Assembly: GCA_964610575.1 (NCBI GenBank)
Contig: CAZSYX010000002.1
Span: 43,080-107,079 of the forward strand
Origin: JADJWR01 sp964610575
GTDB taxonomy: Bacteria > Pseudomonadota > Gammaproteobacteria > Burkholderiales > Burkholderiaceae_F
Reading direction: 5' to 3'
Length of the DNA stretch: 64,000 nt
In this document: positions 13,073 to 23,115 of the stretch, one piece after another
Position numbering within the stretch: the stretch's first letter is position 1
Layout: each line of letters starts with the position of its first letter
Notes under the pieces: model-generated
What the model was told of the DNA's origin: nothing
What the model saw: the letters and a program-made list of their open reading frames with translations, nothing else
Database searches by the model: none
Position numbers and translations under genes: made by a program

Positions 13073-13987
13073 TCAGCCGGCGACCGGCCCGCTACGGCGT
13101 CCGGCGAGGCACACCCATCCGTCCTCGGTCGCCCAGACTTGCAGCGGCACCGCGCGGTCGGCCTGCGCGTAGGTGGCGATCAGTTCGTCGGCCTGTCGCT
13201 GTAGCACGCCGGAGAGGACGAGCGATCCGCCCTGCGCCACGCGCGCCAGGAGCATCGGCGCGAGGAATCGCAGTGGGTTGGCGAGGATGTTGGCGAGCAC
13301 GACGTCGAATTGTCCGGCCGGAAGCCGGCCCGGCGCAGTGTACCGAGCGTCGACAGCATTGCGTTCGCTGTTGGCGCGCGCGGCGTCGAGTGCCTGCTCG
13401 TCGATATCGGTGCCGATCACTTCGCGCGCGCCGAGCTTCGCAGCCGCGATGGCGAGCACGCCGGAGCCGCAGCCGTAATCGAGCACGCGGGCGCCGCGGG
13501 GCATGTTCTGCAGCAGCCACACCAGGCACAGTCGGGTGGTTGGATGGGTGCCCGTGCCGAAGGCCACACCCGGATCGAGGCGGATGTTTATCGCCGCCGG
13601 ATCGGGAGGTTCGTGCCAGCTGGGCACGATCCACAGTGCTTCGCCAATCCGGGTCGGAGGAAACTGCGCCTGAGTCAGGCGAACCCAGTCTGCATCCTCG
13701 ACTTCACGCCGGCCACTGACTATCGGCGGCGTGATCGACAGCGTCTCGCAGGCGGCAGCAAGCAGCTGTGCCGGGTCGATGCCGGGCGGCAGAAGGACCG
13801 ACATCCGGTTGTGCGCCCAGGCCGCGCGGTCGGGCTCACCGCCCGGCTCTCCATATAGAGGCTGCTCGTCGACCGTGTTGGCATCCGCGTCTTCGATCGA
13901 CACCGACAGCGCCCCGCCGTCGAGCAGCGCATCCGACAGGGCGTCAGCCGAACGGGCGTCGGCAAGAAGCGTGATCTCGCGCAGCAT
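13073..13987 (-). CDS. prmA: Ribosomal protein L11 methyltransferase
   Basis: SAM-dependent methyltransferase of 304 residues that trimethylates ribosomal protein L11. The N-terminal substrate-binding half starts LREITLLADARSADALSDALLDGGALSVSIEDAD. The catalytic half has DPGVAFGTGTHPTTRLCL, the SAM loop VLDYGCGSGVLAIAAAKLGA, and the DVVLANILANPL motif equivalent to NPPY. Length and motifs are complete. It lies between accC and the DUF3426 gene on the minus strand, a conserved betaproteobacterial arrangement. Confidence 0.94.
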   Translation of the reverse strand: MLREITLLADARSADALSDALLDGGALSVSIEDADANTVDEQPLYGEPGGEPDRAAWAHNRMSVLLPPGIDPAQLLAAACETLSITPPIVSGRREVEDADWVRLTQAQFPPTRIGEALWIVPSWHEPPDPAAINIRLDPGVAFGTGTHPTTRLCLVWLLQNMPRGARVLDYGCGSGVLAIAAAKLGAREVIGTDIDEQALDAARANSERNAVDARYTAPGRLPAGQFDVVLANILANPLRFLAPMLLARVAQGGSLVLSGVLQRQADELIATYAQADRAVPLQVWATEDGWVCLAGRRSGPVAG

Positions 13988-14077
13988 CAGGGTCAGTTCA
14001 AGGGTGTGGAGCGAACCGGCTCGGCGCCGGGGAGGGCGGCGACTCCGTGCCGAGAAGATTCGATGGGTCGGGCGGCC

Positions 14078-15436
<1,359 letters not shown>

Positions 15437-15486
15437 CGTTGATCTCGTTGCGGCGCGAGTCGGCGGCGCTGGCGCGGCCCGACGCG

Positions 15487-15957
15487 CTAGCCGATCACGA
15501 AAAGGGGCTGCCCATATTCAACCGGCTGCCCGTTCTCGACCAGGATCTCTTTCACTTCCCCGGCGACCTCGGCCTCGATCTCGTTGAGCAGTTTCATCGC
15601 TTCGATGATGCACAGCGTGTCGCCGGGCTTGACCGCCTGTCCAGCCTCGACGAACGCCTTCGCGCCCGGGCTGGGCGAGCGGTAGAACGTGCCGACCATC
15701 GGCGACTTGACGACGTTGCCTTTCGGCGGTTCAGGGGTCGCCTCCGCGGCGACTGGTGCTGCCGAGGGCGCCGGCGGCAGCGGCGTCGTGGCCGCTCCGG
15801 TCATCACCGTCTGCATCGGCGCGGGTGGTGCTGCCGCGACGACCGTCGGCGCATGCTTGACGATCCGGACCTTGTCCTCGCCCTCAGTGACCTCGATCTC
15901 CGCGATGCCGGACTCGGCGACGAGATCGATCAGTGTCTTCAATTTGCGCAAATCCAT
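15487..15957 (-). CDS. accB: Acetyl-CoA carboxylase, biotin carboxyl carrier protein
   Basis: A 156-residue carrier. The N terminus MDLRKLKTLIDLVAESGI is typical of BCCP, followed by a flexible Ala/Pro-rich linker (residues about 45-75). The biotinyl domain carries the biotin-accepting Lys in CIIEAMKLLNEIEA. The start at 15957 gives the standard N terminus; an open extension upstream would overlap aroQ. It is read with accC downstream. The carrier moves carboxybiotin between AccC and the carboxyltransferase AccAD, whose genes are elsewhere. Confidence 0.95.
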   Translation of the reverse strand: MDLRKLKTLIDLVAESGIAEIEVTEGEDKVRIVKHAPTVVAAAPPAPMQTVMTGAATTPLPPAPSAAPVAAEATPEPPKGNVVKSPMVGTFYRSPSPGAKAFVEAGQAVKPGDTLCIIEAMKLLNEIEAEVAGEVKEILVENGQPVEYGQPLFVIG

Positions 15958-15994
15958 GCATCCTCCAACACTGCAGCCGTGGCCGCCTGCCCGT

Positions 15995-16438
15995 TCAGCG
16001 CGGGTCGAAATCGAGCGCGTATTGCAGCGCACAGCGATAGCCGGTCGGCCCCAGTCCGGCGACGACGCCGACGGCAAGGTCTGCCATGAAAGACCGGTGG
16101 CGGAATTCTTCCCGGCGGTACACGTTCGACAGGTGCACTTCGACGAACGGGATACCCACCGCGGCCAGCGCGTCGCGCAGGGCGACGCTGGTGTGCGTCA
16201 GTGCGCCCGCGTTGATGATGATGAAGTCGACGGCCTCGCCGCGCGCCGCCTGGATGCGATCGACAAGCGAGCCCTCGTGGTTGCTCTGGAACAACGAAAC
16301 CTCGGCTTGACGAGTGGCGGCCAAGGCGCTCAGGTCGCGCTCGATGTCCGCGAGAGTCATCGACCCGTAGATCTGTGGCTCGCGGGTGCCCAGCAGATTC
16401 AGGTTGGGGCCGTTCAAGACCAGGATGTTTTTTGCCAT
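15995..16438 (-). CDS. aroQ: 3-dehydroquinate dehydratase, type II
   Basis: A 147-residue type II dehydroquinase of the shikimate pathway, normally a dodecamer. Seen: the N-terminal NILVLNGPNLNLLGTREPQIYG with the catalytic Tyr, FIIINAGALTHTSVALRDAL with the substrate-binding Asn, and FVEVHLSNVYRREEFRHRS with the catalytic His. The start MAKNILVLNGPN is standard; upstream open codons belong to the gap before the tlpA-like gene. It is 37 bases from accB on the same strand, the classic aroQ-accB-accC order. Another shikimate gene, aroE, is at 23986. Confidence 0.95.
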   Translation of the reverse strand: MAKNILVLNGPNLNLLGTREPQIYGSMTLADIERDLSALAATRQAEVSLFQSNHEGSLVDRIQAARGEAVDFIIINAGALTHTSVALRDALAAVGIPFVEVHLSNVYRREEFRHRSFMADLAVGVVAGLGPTGYRCALQYALDFDPR

Positions 16439-16530
16439 TGGTCGCCCGTACTTAGGCGGAAAAAGGCGGCGATAGCCAAAAAAGACGAGAGATTCTCGTC
16501 TTTTCGCACATTGTTGTCCACCTGGCCCAC

Positions 16531-17067
16531 TTAACCGCGGGACAACGCCGCATCCAGCCACCGGTGCAACTGCTCGGGCTTCACCTGGCCCAAATGCCGC
16601 TCGCGGATGCGCCCGTCGGCACCGATCAGCAGCGTGTAGGGTAGGGCGCCATCGCTGTTACCGAGCGCCCGGTTGAGGTCGCTACCGCCAACCCCTGCAA
16701 CCAGCAGGGGCAAGGTCAGCCGGTGCTTGTCGCGGAAGGCGGCGATCTTGGCCGCATTGTCGATGCCGATCCCGATCACTTCGACGCCCCGGTCACGGTA
16801 AGCGTCGCGCACCTGCTGCAGGTCAGGCATTTCCTCCACGCACGGCGGGCACCAGGTCGCCCAGAAGTTCACCACCAGTGGCCGCCCGCGCCATTGCGAA
16901 AGCGGCTGCGGCCTGCCCTCGGCATCCGGGAAGGTCGCCGCGAAGAACACTGCGGTCGTTTCCGCGTCCGCGGATGCGGGCTCCGTGCGCCACCAGTTCA
17001 CGGCGACGCCCAGCCCCGCGGCCAGCGCGCCGGTACTCAGCATCGTCAGCCAGGCGCGCCGGTTCAT
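16531..17067 (-). CDS. TlpA-like thiol:disulfide oxidoreductase
   Basis: A 178-residue thioredoxin-fold protein with an N-terminal signal anchor (AWLTMLSTGALAAGLGVAVNWW), so it acts on the periplasmic side. The active site is WCPPC within NFWATWCPPCVEEMPDLQQV. The cis-Pro region follows near ALPYTLLIGADGRI. Such proteins usually reduce disulfides, for example on apocytochromes c or copper chaperones; the partner here is unknown. The start overlaps the stop of the preceding gene by four bases, so the pair is translationally coupled. Confidence 0.88.
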   Translation of the reverse strand: MNRRAWLTMLSTGALAAGLGVAVNWWRTEPASADAETTAVFFAATFPDAEGRPQPLSQWRGRPLVVNFWATWCPPCVEEMPDLQQVRDAYRDRGVEVIGIGIDNAAKIAAFRDKHRLTLPLLVAGVGGSDLNRALGNSDGALPYTLLIGADGRIRERHLGQVKPEQLHRWLDAALSRG

Positions 17068-17729
17068 CCGCCGTTGCCCGGCGCCGAAAGCAGTGCCCGC
17101 AGCGCCGAGAGACTGGCGCGGCCGGCCTGCTCGATCCGCGAGAGAGAGGGGTCCGAGGAGCGGAAGCGGGAACTCACCCGTACCGCATCAGTGGGGAGCA
17201 CGCTGAGCACCGCGTCCAGACGCGATGTCCTGGTGGCCAGCAGGCGATGGGGCACCTGGAGGTGAATGGACTCGAACACACCGGCCGGTTCGTTCGCTTC
17301 TTCAACGGTGAAACGAACGCCTTCGTTCAGCAGGAATATCTCGACGTCCTTGGCGCTGTCGGTGAACAGGTGCAGATGCAGCGCCGAGTGCTCGGTTGCG
17401 GTCCCGTTCAGCACTGCGCCGACCAGGTGCGGGTTGAATGGCTCGAGGTACTGCATCAACGCAAGCGCAGCCATGCGGCGCTCGGCGAGCAGCGCCGCAT
17501 GGCGTTCGCCGCCGAAGGTGCGCAGGTAGCGCCGCAGTTCCGACTCGACCAGGTCGTTCTCCGGCAGACGGCCTCTCGCGCCGGCTGCTTCGCCAAGCAC
17601 GAGCTGCACCGCCTTGCGTTTCGCGGTGGCGTAGTCGCAGCCGTCCTCGGCGATCAGGCGCGCCGCCGTTGCCGCGAGTTCGAGTGTCAGTTCTTCGCGG
17701 CTTCCCGATGCGGGTGCAGAGCGGATCAT
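17064..17729 (-). CDS. Conserved protein of unknown function
   Basis: A 221-residue soluble protein without signal peptide or membrane helix. The middle segment HLVGAVLNGTATEHSALHLHLFTDSAKDVEIFLLN faintly resembles a nucleotidyltransferase strand-loop, but I do not see the full catalytic Asp pattern and would not assign an activity. The N-terminal half is helical and rich in Ala, Glu and Arg. It starts the minus-strand run, is divergent from mpl with 62 bases between the starts, and overlaps the tlpA-like gene by four bases. Confidence 0.7.
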   Translation of the reverse strand: MIRSAPASGSREELTLELAATAARLIAEDGCDYATAKRKAVQLVLGEAAGARGRLPENDLVESELRRYLRTFGGERHAALLAERRMAALALMQYLEPFNPHLVGAVLNGTATEHSALHLHLFTDSAKDVEIFLLNEGVRFTVEEANEPAGVFESIHLQVPHRLLATRTSRLDAVLSVLPTDAVRVSSRFRSSDPSLSRIEQAGRASLSALRALLSAPGNGG

Positions 17730-17791
17730 GCAGCCAGTCTAAACAACGCGGCCCCGTAAACTACCAATCTTTCCCCCGTTCGGAACGCGTC

Positions 17792-19183
17792 TTGCATCTT
17801 CATATCCTGGGCATATGTGGCACCTTCATGGGCGGTGTCGCCCAGCTGGCGACCGCCGCGGGACACCGCGTCACCGGCTGTGATGCCAACGTCTATCCGC
17901 CGATGAGCGACCTGCTGCGGTCCGCGGGCATCGAGGTGATCGAAGGTTACGGCGCAGATCAGCTCGCTGTCTCGCCCGATCTGTTCGTGGTTGGCAACGT
18001 GATCACCCGCGGCAACCCGCTGATGGAGGCGGTCCTCGAGGCCGGGGCGCGGTTCATCTCGGGCCCGCAGTGGGTCGGCGAAAACCTGCTGCGCGGGCGC
18101 TGGGTGCTGGCTGTGGCCGGCACCCATGGCAAGACGACCGCCTCGGCGATGCTGGCGACGATCCTCGAGCACGCGGGACTGGCGCCAGGTTTCCTGATCG
18201 GCGGCGTGCCGACCGACTTCGGCGCATCCGCACGGCCGGGCGGCTCGACGTTCTTCGTCATCGAGGCCGACGAGTACGACACGGCCTTCTTCGACAAACG
18301 CAGCAAGTTCGTCCATTACTTTCCGCGTACCGCCGTTCTCAACAACCTCGAGTACGACCACGCGGACATCTTTGCCGACCTGGCGGCGATCGAGACCCAG
18401 TTTCATCACCTGGTGCGTGGCGTGCCGGGCCGCGGCCGCCTGGTGGTCAACGGGGCGGATGCCGCCCTGGCGCGGGTACTCGCGCGCGGATGCTGGTCGG
18501 AACTGGAGAAGTTCGGCATCGACGACGGCTGGCACGCGCAGGCCATCGAAGAGGGCGCGCAGCATGCTTTCGACGTCGCTCTGGGAGCCGAGGTTTTCGG
18601 CCGCCTGCATCTGCCGCTTGCCGGCGCGCACAATCGCAGCAATGCACTGGCGGCAATCGCCGCCGCCCGTCATGCGGGGGTTGCCCCGGCAGTGGCGATC
18701 GAGGCGCTGCACCGCTTCGGCGGAGTCCGGCGACGGCTAGAGGTGCGCGGTGTCGCCGGCGGGGTCACGGTCTATGACGATTTCGCGCACCACCCGACGG
18801 CGATCGAGACCACGGTATCCGGCCTGCGCCGCCGGGTCGGCAAGGCGCGCATCCTTGCCGTGCTGGAGCCGCGCTCGAACACGATGAAGCTGGGCACGAT
18901 GAGCGCGCTCCTGCCGGCCAGCCTGCAGGAGGCGGACCTGGTGTTTTGCTACGGCGCGCGCAGCGGCAAGAATGCGCTCGGCTGGGAGCCGGCGCAGGCA
19001 CTGGCGCCGATGGGGGCGCGGGCGCGAAGCTTCGACGACCTCGAGGCGCTCGCTCAGTCGGTGGCCTCTGCTGCGCGCCCCGGCGACCACGTGCTGGTGA
19101 TGAGCAACGGCGGCTTCGGCGGCGTGCATGAGAAATTGCTGTCCGCGCTCGCCGGCGCAGCGCCGCAGGAGCACGCGGCGTGA
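17792..19183 (+). CDS. mpl: UDP-N-acetylmuramate:L-alanyl-gamma-D-glutamyl-meso-diaminopimelate ligase
   Basis: Murein-peptide ligase of 463 residues that attaches the recycled tripeptide to UDP-MurNAc, the same recycling route as AmpD. Motifs: HLHILGICGTFMGGVAQLA, ATP loop VAGTHGKTTASAML, FVIEADEYDTAFFDKRSKFVHY, and VYDDFAHHPTAIE. No ATG lies at the expected place. The in-frame TTG at 17792 gives the family N terminus, with CGGAACG upstream, and is chosen. The frame remains open far upstream across the divergent gene, which is a shadow. The next gene overlaps by four bases. Confidence 0.9.
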   Translation: MHLHILGICGTFMGGVAQLATAAGHRVTGCDANVYPPMSDLLRSAGIEVIEGYGADQLAVSPDLFVVGNVITRGNPLMEAVLEAGARFISGPQWVGENLLRGRWVLAVAGTHGKTTASAMLATILEHAGLAPGFLIGGVPTDFGASARPGGSTFFVIEADEYDTAFFDKRSKFVHYFPRTAVLNNLEYDHADIFADLAAIETQFHHLVRGVPGRGRLVVNGADAALARVLARGCWSELEKFGIDDGWHAQAIEEGAQHAFDVALGAEVFGRLHLPLAGAHNRSNALAAIAAARHAGVAPAVAIEALHRFGGVRRRLEVRGVAGGVTVYDDFAHHPTAIETTVSGLRRRVGKARILAVLEPRSNTMKLGTMSALLPASLQEADLVFCYGARSGKNALGWEPAQALAPMGARARSFDDLEALAQSVASAARPGDHVLVMSNGGFGGVHEKLLSALAGAAPQEHAA

Positions 19184-19749
19184 TTCTCTACCTGCACGGC
19201 TTCCGCTCGTCGCCGCAGTCGAAGAAGGCGCAGACGGTGCGGGAGGCGATGGCCGCTCGCGGGCGGCTCGACGATTTTCTGTGCCCGCAACTGCCCGCAT
19301 CGCCGCGGGCGGCGGCGCAGCTGATCGAGGCGGCCGCACGGCTGGAGGATCCGCAGCAGCTGGCGCTGATCGGCTCGTCGCTGGGTGGCTATTACGCGAC
19401 CTGGCTCGCCGAACGGGTCGGCTGCCGTGCCGCGCTGCTCAACCCGGCGATCACCCCCTACGAGGATCTGCGCGGCTACCTCGGCACGCAGCCGGTGTTC
19501 TTCTCCGAGCAGACCATCGAGGTGAAGCCGGAATACATGGACGAGCTGCGCGCGATCGACACCCTCCACATCACGCGGCCGGAGCGCTATTTCCTGCTCG
19601 CCGCGACCGGCGACGAGGTGATCGACTGGCGCACGATGGCGGACAAGTACGCGGGGTGCCGGCAACGGATCATCGACGGCTCGAACCACGAAATGAGCGA
19701 CTTCGCCGCGTACCTTGACGAGGTGCTCGCGTTCTGCGGCATTGCCTAG
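19180..19749 (+). CDS. YqiA/YcfP-family alpha/beta-hydrolase
   Basis: A 189-residue esterase-like protein. MILYLHGFRSSPQSKKAQ opens the fold, LIGSSLGGYYATWLA holds the nucleophilic Ser, and a C-terminal DGSNHEMSDF supplies the His. This is the YqiA family, small carboxylesterases with unknown natural substrates. It begins with GTG inside the mpl stop region, so translation is coupled; mpl-esterase-RNase order is common in betaproteobacteria, though here two extra genes intervene before the RNase. Confidence 0.87.
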   Translation: MILYLHGFRSSPQSKKAQTVREAMAARGRLDDFLCPQLPASPRAAAQLIEAAARLEDPQQLALIGSSLGGYYATWLAERVGCRAALLNPAITPYEDLRGYLGTQPVFFSEQTIEVKPEYMDELRAIDTLHITRPERYFLLAATGDEVIDWRTMADKYAGCRQRIIDGSNHEMSDFAAYLDEVLAFCGIA

Positions 19750-19766
19750 GAAAGCGACGGCACGAG

Positions 19767-20417
19767 ATGCGCCTCAAAGGGAAAGTCTCGATCATCACCG
19801 GCGGCGCGCAGGGCATCGGTCTTGCGACGGCGCGCAAGTTCGCCGCCGAGGGAGCGATCGTCGCCATCGCCGACCTGAAGCGCGAGCCGGTCGACGAAGC
19901 GCTGCGGGAGCTGCGCGGCAGCGGCGCGACGGCCGAGGACTTCACCGTCGACGTAACCAGGCGCGAGCAGATCGATGCGATGGTGCAGCGGCTGAAGGTG
20001 AGCTTCGGGCGTATCGACGTGCCGGTCAACAACGCCGGCATCACGCTCGATGCTCGGCTGCAGAAGATGACCGAAGTGCAATTCGACACGGTCATCGCGG
20101 TGAATCTCAAGGGCACCTGCAACTGCGCGCAGGCGGTGATCGAGACGATGAGCGAGGAGGGAAGCGGCGTGATCCTTAACGCGTCGAGCGTGGTCGGCAT
20201 CTACGGCAATTGCGGGCAGAGCGGCTACGCGGCGAGCAGGTTCGGCGTGATCGGCTTCGCCAAGACCCGGGCGCGCGAACTCGGACCCAAGGGCATCCGC
20301 TGCCACGCGCTTCTCGTCGACGCGCCGGTCGCCGGCGGCACGCCACACTGCGTGTTTCCGATTTCTCCCGCAGCGCTGCTTGCTGCCAGCGGCGGCCGCG
20401 AGGTCGAGATCGGCTGA
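19767..20417 (+). CDS. Short-chain dehydrogenase (FabG-like), probably inactive
   Basis: A 216-residue protein clearly related to 3-oxoacyl-ACP reductase-type SDRs: TGGAQGIGLATARKFAAEGA binds the cofactor and NNAGIT and NASSVVGIYG follow. Two things are wrong. The catalytic motif reads YAASR where the family has Y-x-x-x-K, and after KGIRCHA the sequence departs from the family and ends about 30 residues early, with no recognisable C-terminal substrate segment. The protein may be inactive or a decaying gene. It still overlaps the MarC gene by one base (TGATG), so its reading frame matters for coupling. Confidence 0.7.
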   Translation: MRLKGKVSIITGGAQGIGLATARKFAAEGAIVAIADLKREPVDEALRELRGSGATAEDFTVDVTRREQIDAMVQRLKVSFGRIDVPVNNAGITLDARLQKMTEVQFDTVIAVNLKGTCNCAQAVIETMSEEGSGVILNASSVVGIYGNCGQSGYAASRFGVIGFAKTRARELGPKGIRCHALLVDAPVAGGTPHCVFPISPAALLAASGGREVEIG

Positions 20418-21013
20418 TGGACGCGAGCTTCGTTTCCGCCGTCGTCCTGCTGCTGATCGTCTGCGATCCGTTCGGCAACATCCCGATCTTCATCAGCGCG
20501 CTGCAAGACGTGCCGCGCGAGCGGCGGCGGGCGATCATCCTGCGCGAGTGCCTGATCGCCTTCGCGGTCCTGGTGACCTTCGTGTTCATCGGCGGTCCGT
20601 TCCTCCGCCTGCTCGGTCTGTCCGAACTGAGCCTGCAGATCGGCGGCGGCGTAGTGCTGATGCTGGTCGCGTTGCGCATGGTGTTCCCGACACCCGAAGG
20701 CGTCTTCGGCCAGAGCCCGGGCGGCGAGCCGTTCATCGTGCCGCTTGCAGTGCCCGCGCTGGCTGGCCCATCGGCGCTGGCGACCGTGCTGTTGCTGGTG
20801 TCTCGCGATCCTGCCCGCCTGTGGCAGTGGGTGGCTGCGATTGCGGTGGTCATGGGGGTGAGCGCGGTCGTGCTGGGGTTTTCCGAGAGGATCATGCGGT
20901 TACTGGGCGAGCGCGTCACGCTGGCGTTCGAGCGTCTGCTCGGCCTGGTGCTGGCAGCGATCGCGGTCGAGCAGATGCTGCGAGGCATCAAGGCCTTCAT
21001 TTCCGGTCTGTAG
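20417..21013 (+). CDS. MarC-family integral membrane protein
   Basis: A 198-residue protein with about six membrane helices. The segment LLLIVCDPFGNIPIFISALQDVPRERRR near the N terminus is the conserved MarC/YhgN start, and PLAVPALAGPSALATVLLL is the matching second-half motif. The family was once tied to multiple antibiotic resistance, but that link is not supported and the function is unknown. The start ATG shares its first base with the stop of the SDR gene. The frame is open further upstream only as a shadow of that gene. Confidence 0.88.
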   Translation: MDASFVSAVVLLLIVCDPFGNIPIFISALQDVPRERRRAIILRECLIAFAVLVTFVFIGGPFLRLLGLSELSLQIGGGVVLMLVALRMVFPTPEGVFGQSPGGEPFIVPLAVPALAGPSALATVLLLVSRDPARLWQWVAAIAVVMGVSAVVLGFSERIMRLLGERVTLAFERLLGLVLAAIAVEQMLRGIKAFISGL

Positions 21014-21025
21014 CGGGGCGACCCA

Positions 21026-23032
21026 GTGCATCTGCTTTTCGACGACGACGGCAGCTTCAAGGCAGGCACGGTGCTCGCAGCGACCGACTCGTCCTTTCAG
21101 GTCGAGACGGCCAGCGGCAAGCGCACCAAGGTGCGTGCATCGCACGTGTTGCTGCGCTTCGAGACGCCGGCGCCCGCCGCGCTGCTGCAGCAGGCGCACA
21201 GCCAGGCCGAGGCGATCGACCTCGACTTCCTCTGGGAATGTGCGCCTCAGCAGGAGTTTGGCTTCGACGAAATGGCGCGCGAATATCACGGCCACGCACC
21301 GACGGCGGTCGAGGCGGCGGCGATCCTGCTTCGACTGCATGGCGCGCCGGTGCACTTCCACCGCAAGGGCCGCGGGCGCTTCCGTCCGGCACCGCCGGAG
21401 ATTCTCAAGCAGGCGCTGGCCGCGGTCGAGCGTCGTCGCGTGCAAGAGGAGCAGAAGCAGCAGTATGTCGAGATGCTCAAGTCCGGCGAGCTTCCGCCGG
21501 CGATCGCCGCGCAGGGCGTGGCGCTGCTTGTGAAGCCGGACAAGAACGGCATCGAATACAAGGCGCTCGAGCAGGCGGCGAGCGATCTGCATCTGTCGCC
21601 GCTGCGCCTGCTGCTGGCGCGCGGTGCGATCGCCTCGCCATACCGCTGGCATCGCGACAGTTTCCTGGCGGTCACTTTCCCGCATGGCGCGAGTTTCCCC
21701 GCCAGCCTGCCACCGCCGCGCCCGGCTGGTGACGAGCTGCCGCTGGCGCCCGTGGCGGCGTTCTCGATCGACGATTCGGCCACCACCGAGATCGACGACG
21801 CCTTCTCGGTGCAGTTCATGGACGATCGCGTGCGGATCGGCATTCACATCGCGGCGCCGGCCACCGCGATCGCCCGGGGCGATGCGCTCGACCAGGCGGC
21901 GCGCGGGCGGATGTCGACGATCTACGCGCCGGGCATGAAGATCACCATGCTGCCTGAGCCGTGGATTGCGCAGTTTTCACTGGACGCTGGCAAGGTGCTG
22001 CCGGTGCTGTCGCTGTACGTCGATGTCGAGCGGGATACCTTGCGCCCGCTCAGTCACGAGACGCGGCTGGAGCGGATCCTGATCGAGGCCAATCTGCGCC
22101 ACGACCTGCTCGACGAGCAGGTCACCGAGATGCACGTGGCGGCGGGAAGGCTCGACGTGCCGCACGGGCGCGAAATGGTGTTTCTCTGGCACTTCGCCCG
22201 CGCGCTGCTGGCTGAGCGGGAGATCGCCCGTGGCAAGCCGGAGCCGACCGGCAAGATCGATTACACGTTCGTGCTCGACGGCGAGGACGAGCATGCGCGC
22301 GTGACTATTCGCCCGCGTAGGCGTGGCGCGCCGCTGGACCTGATCGTCGCCGAGCTGATGATCCTGGCCAACAGTCACTGGGCCGGCTGGCTCGCCGAGC
22401 TGAAGCGTGCCGGCATCTATCGCTCGCAGAGCCTGCAGCGCGTCGGCGGTCGCTGGCTGCCGGGGCGCGTGCGCATGAGCACCGTGCCGGCGCCGCACGA
22501 GAGCATGGGTGTGCCTCACTACACCTGGTGCACGTCGCCGCTGCGACGCTACGTCGATCTGGTCAATCAGCAGCAGCTGATCGCGGCGGTTCGCGGCGAG
22601 GCGCCGCCCTATCCGGCCAACGACGCCGACCTGTACGGCATCGTTTCGTCGTTCGATGCCGCGTACACGCTTTACGGCGAGTTCCAGGAGCGGCTAGAGC
22701 GCTACTGGTGCCTGCGCTGGTTACGGCAGGAGGGTGTGGCCCGTGTCGGCGCCACCGTTCTGAAGCCGGACCTGCTGCGGATCGACGACATGCCGCTGCT
22801 GACGAGGGTCGTCGGCCTGCCGATGCTCGACCGCGGGCAGCGCGTCGAACTCGACGTGCTTGGTATCGACGAGGTCGATCTGACCGTCGAACTGAGGCTG
22901 CACCGGGTGCTGCAGGAGGCCGCCGGACGGGTCGACGAACTGGATGAGGAAGCCGCCACGGAGGAGTTCGCCGATGCCAACGGCGAGGCACCCGCCTCGG
23001 TCCCGTCGCCTGATCTACCGCAAGCGGGCTAA
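21026..23032 (+). CDS. RNB-domain exoribonuclease (RNase II/R-like)
   Basis: A 668-residue 3'-5' exoribonuclease candidate. The RNB catalytic cluster FSIDDSATTEIDDAFSVQF near residue 250 keeps the aspartates that bind magnesium, and PHYTWCTSPLRRYVDLVNQQQL is the conserved RNB C-terminal part. A C-terminal S1-like segment follows (VARVGATVLKPDLLRIDDMPLL). The start is a GTG. It is shorter and more divergent at the N terminus than typical RNase R, so it belongs to the RNB branch seen in betaproteobacteria near aroE. Role in RNA turnover is inferred from the domain. Confidence 0.85.
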   Translation: MHLLFDDDGSFKAGTVLAATDSSFQVETASGKRTKVRASHVLLRFETPAPAALLQQAHSQAEAIDLDFLWECAPQQEFGFDEMAREYHGHAPTAVEAAAILLRLHGAPVHFHRKGRGRFRPAPPEILKQALAAVERRRVQEEQKQQYVEMLKSGELPPAIAAQGVALLVKPDKNGIEYKALEQAASDLHLSPLRLLLARGAIASPYRWHRDSFLAVTFPHGASFPASLPPPRPAGDELPLAPVAAFSIDDSATTEIDDAFSVQFMDDRVRIGIHIAAPATAIARGDALDQAARGRMSTIYAPGMKITMLPEPWIAQFSLDAGKVLPVLSLYVDVERDTLRPLSHETRLERILIEANLRHDLLDEQVTEMHVAAGRLDVPHGREMVFLWHFARALLAEREIARGKPEPTGKIDYTFVLDGEDEHARVTIRPRRRGAPLDLIVAELMILANSHWAGWLAELKRAGIYRSQSLQRVGGRWLPGRVRMSTVPAPHESMGVPHYTWCTSPLRRYVDLVNQQQLIAAVRGEAPPYPANDADLYGIVSSFDAAYTLYGEFQERLERYWCLRWLRQEGVARVGATVLKPDLLRIDDMPLLTRVVGLPMLDRGQRVELDVLGIDEVDLTVELRLHRVLQEAAGRVDELDEEAATEEFADANGEAPASVPSPDLPQAG

Positions 23033-23115
23033 CCTTACTCCGGCGTTCGCGGGCACCGTCGATACAATCGGCCGGCCATTTTTCCGCGAAGGATCCCGCC
23101 GCCGAAGGCGAAAAG

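Noticed and set aside
23037..23062. A possible piece of the dispersed PAFAGT-type palindrome after the RNB gene
   Set aside because: Only one arm of about 17 bases is recognisable, with no mirror arm nearby.
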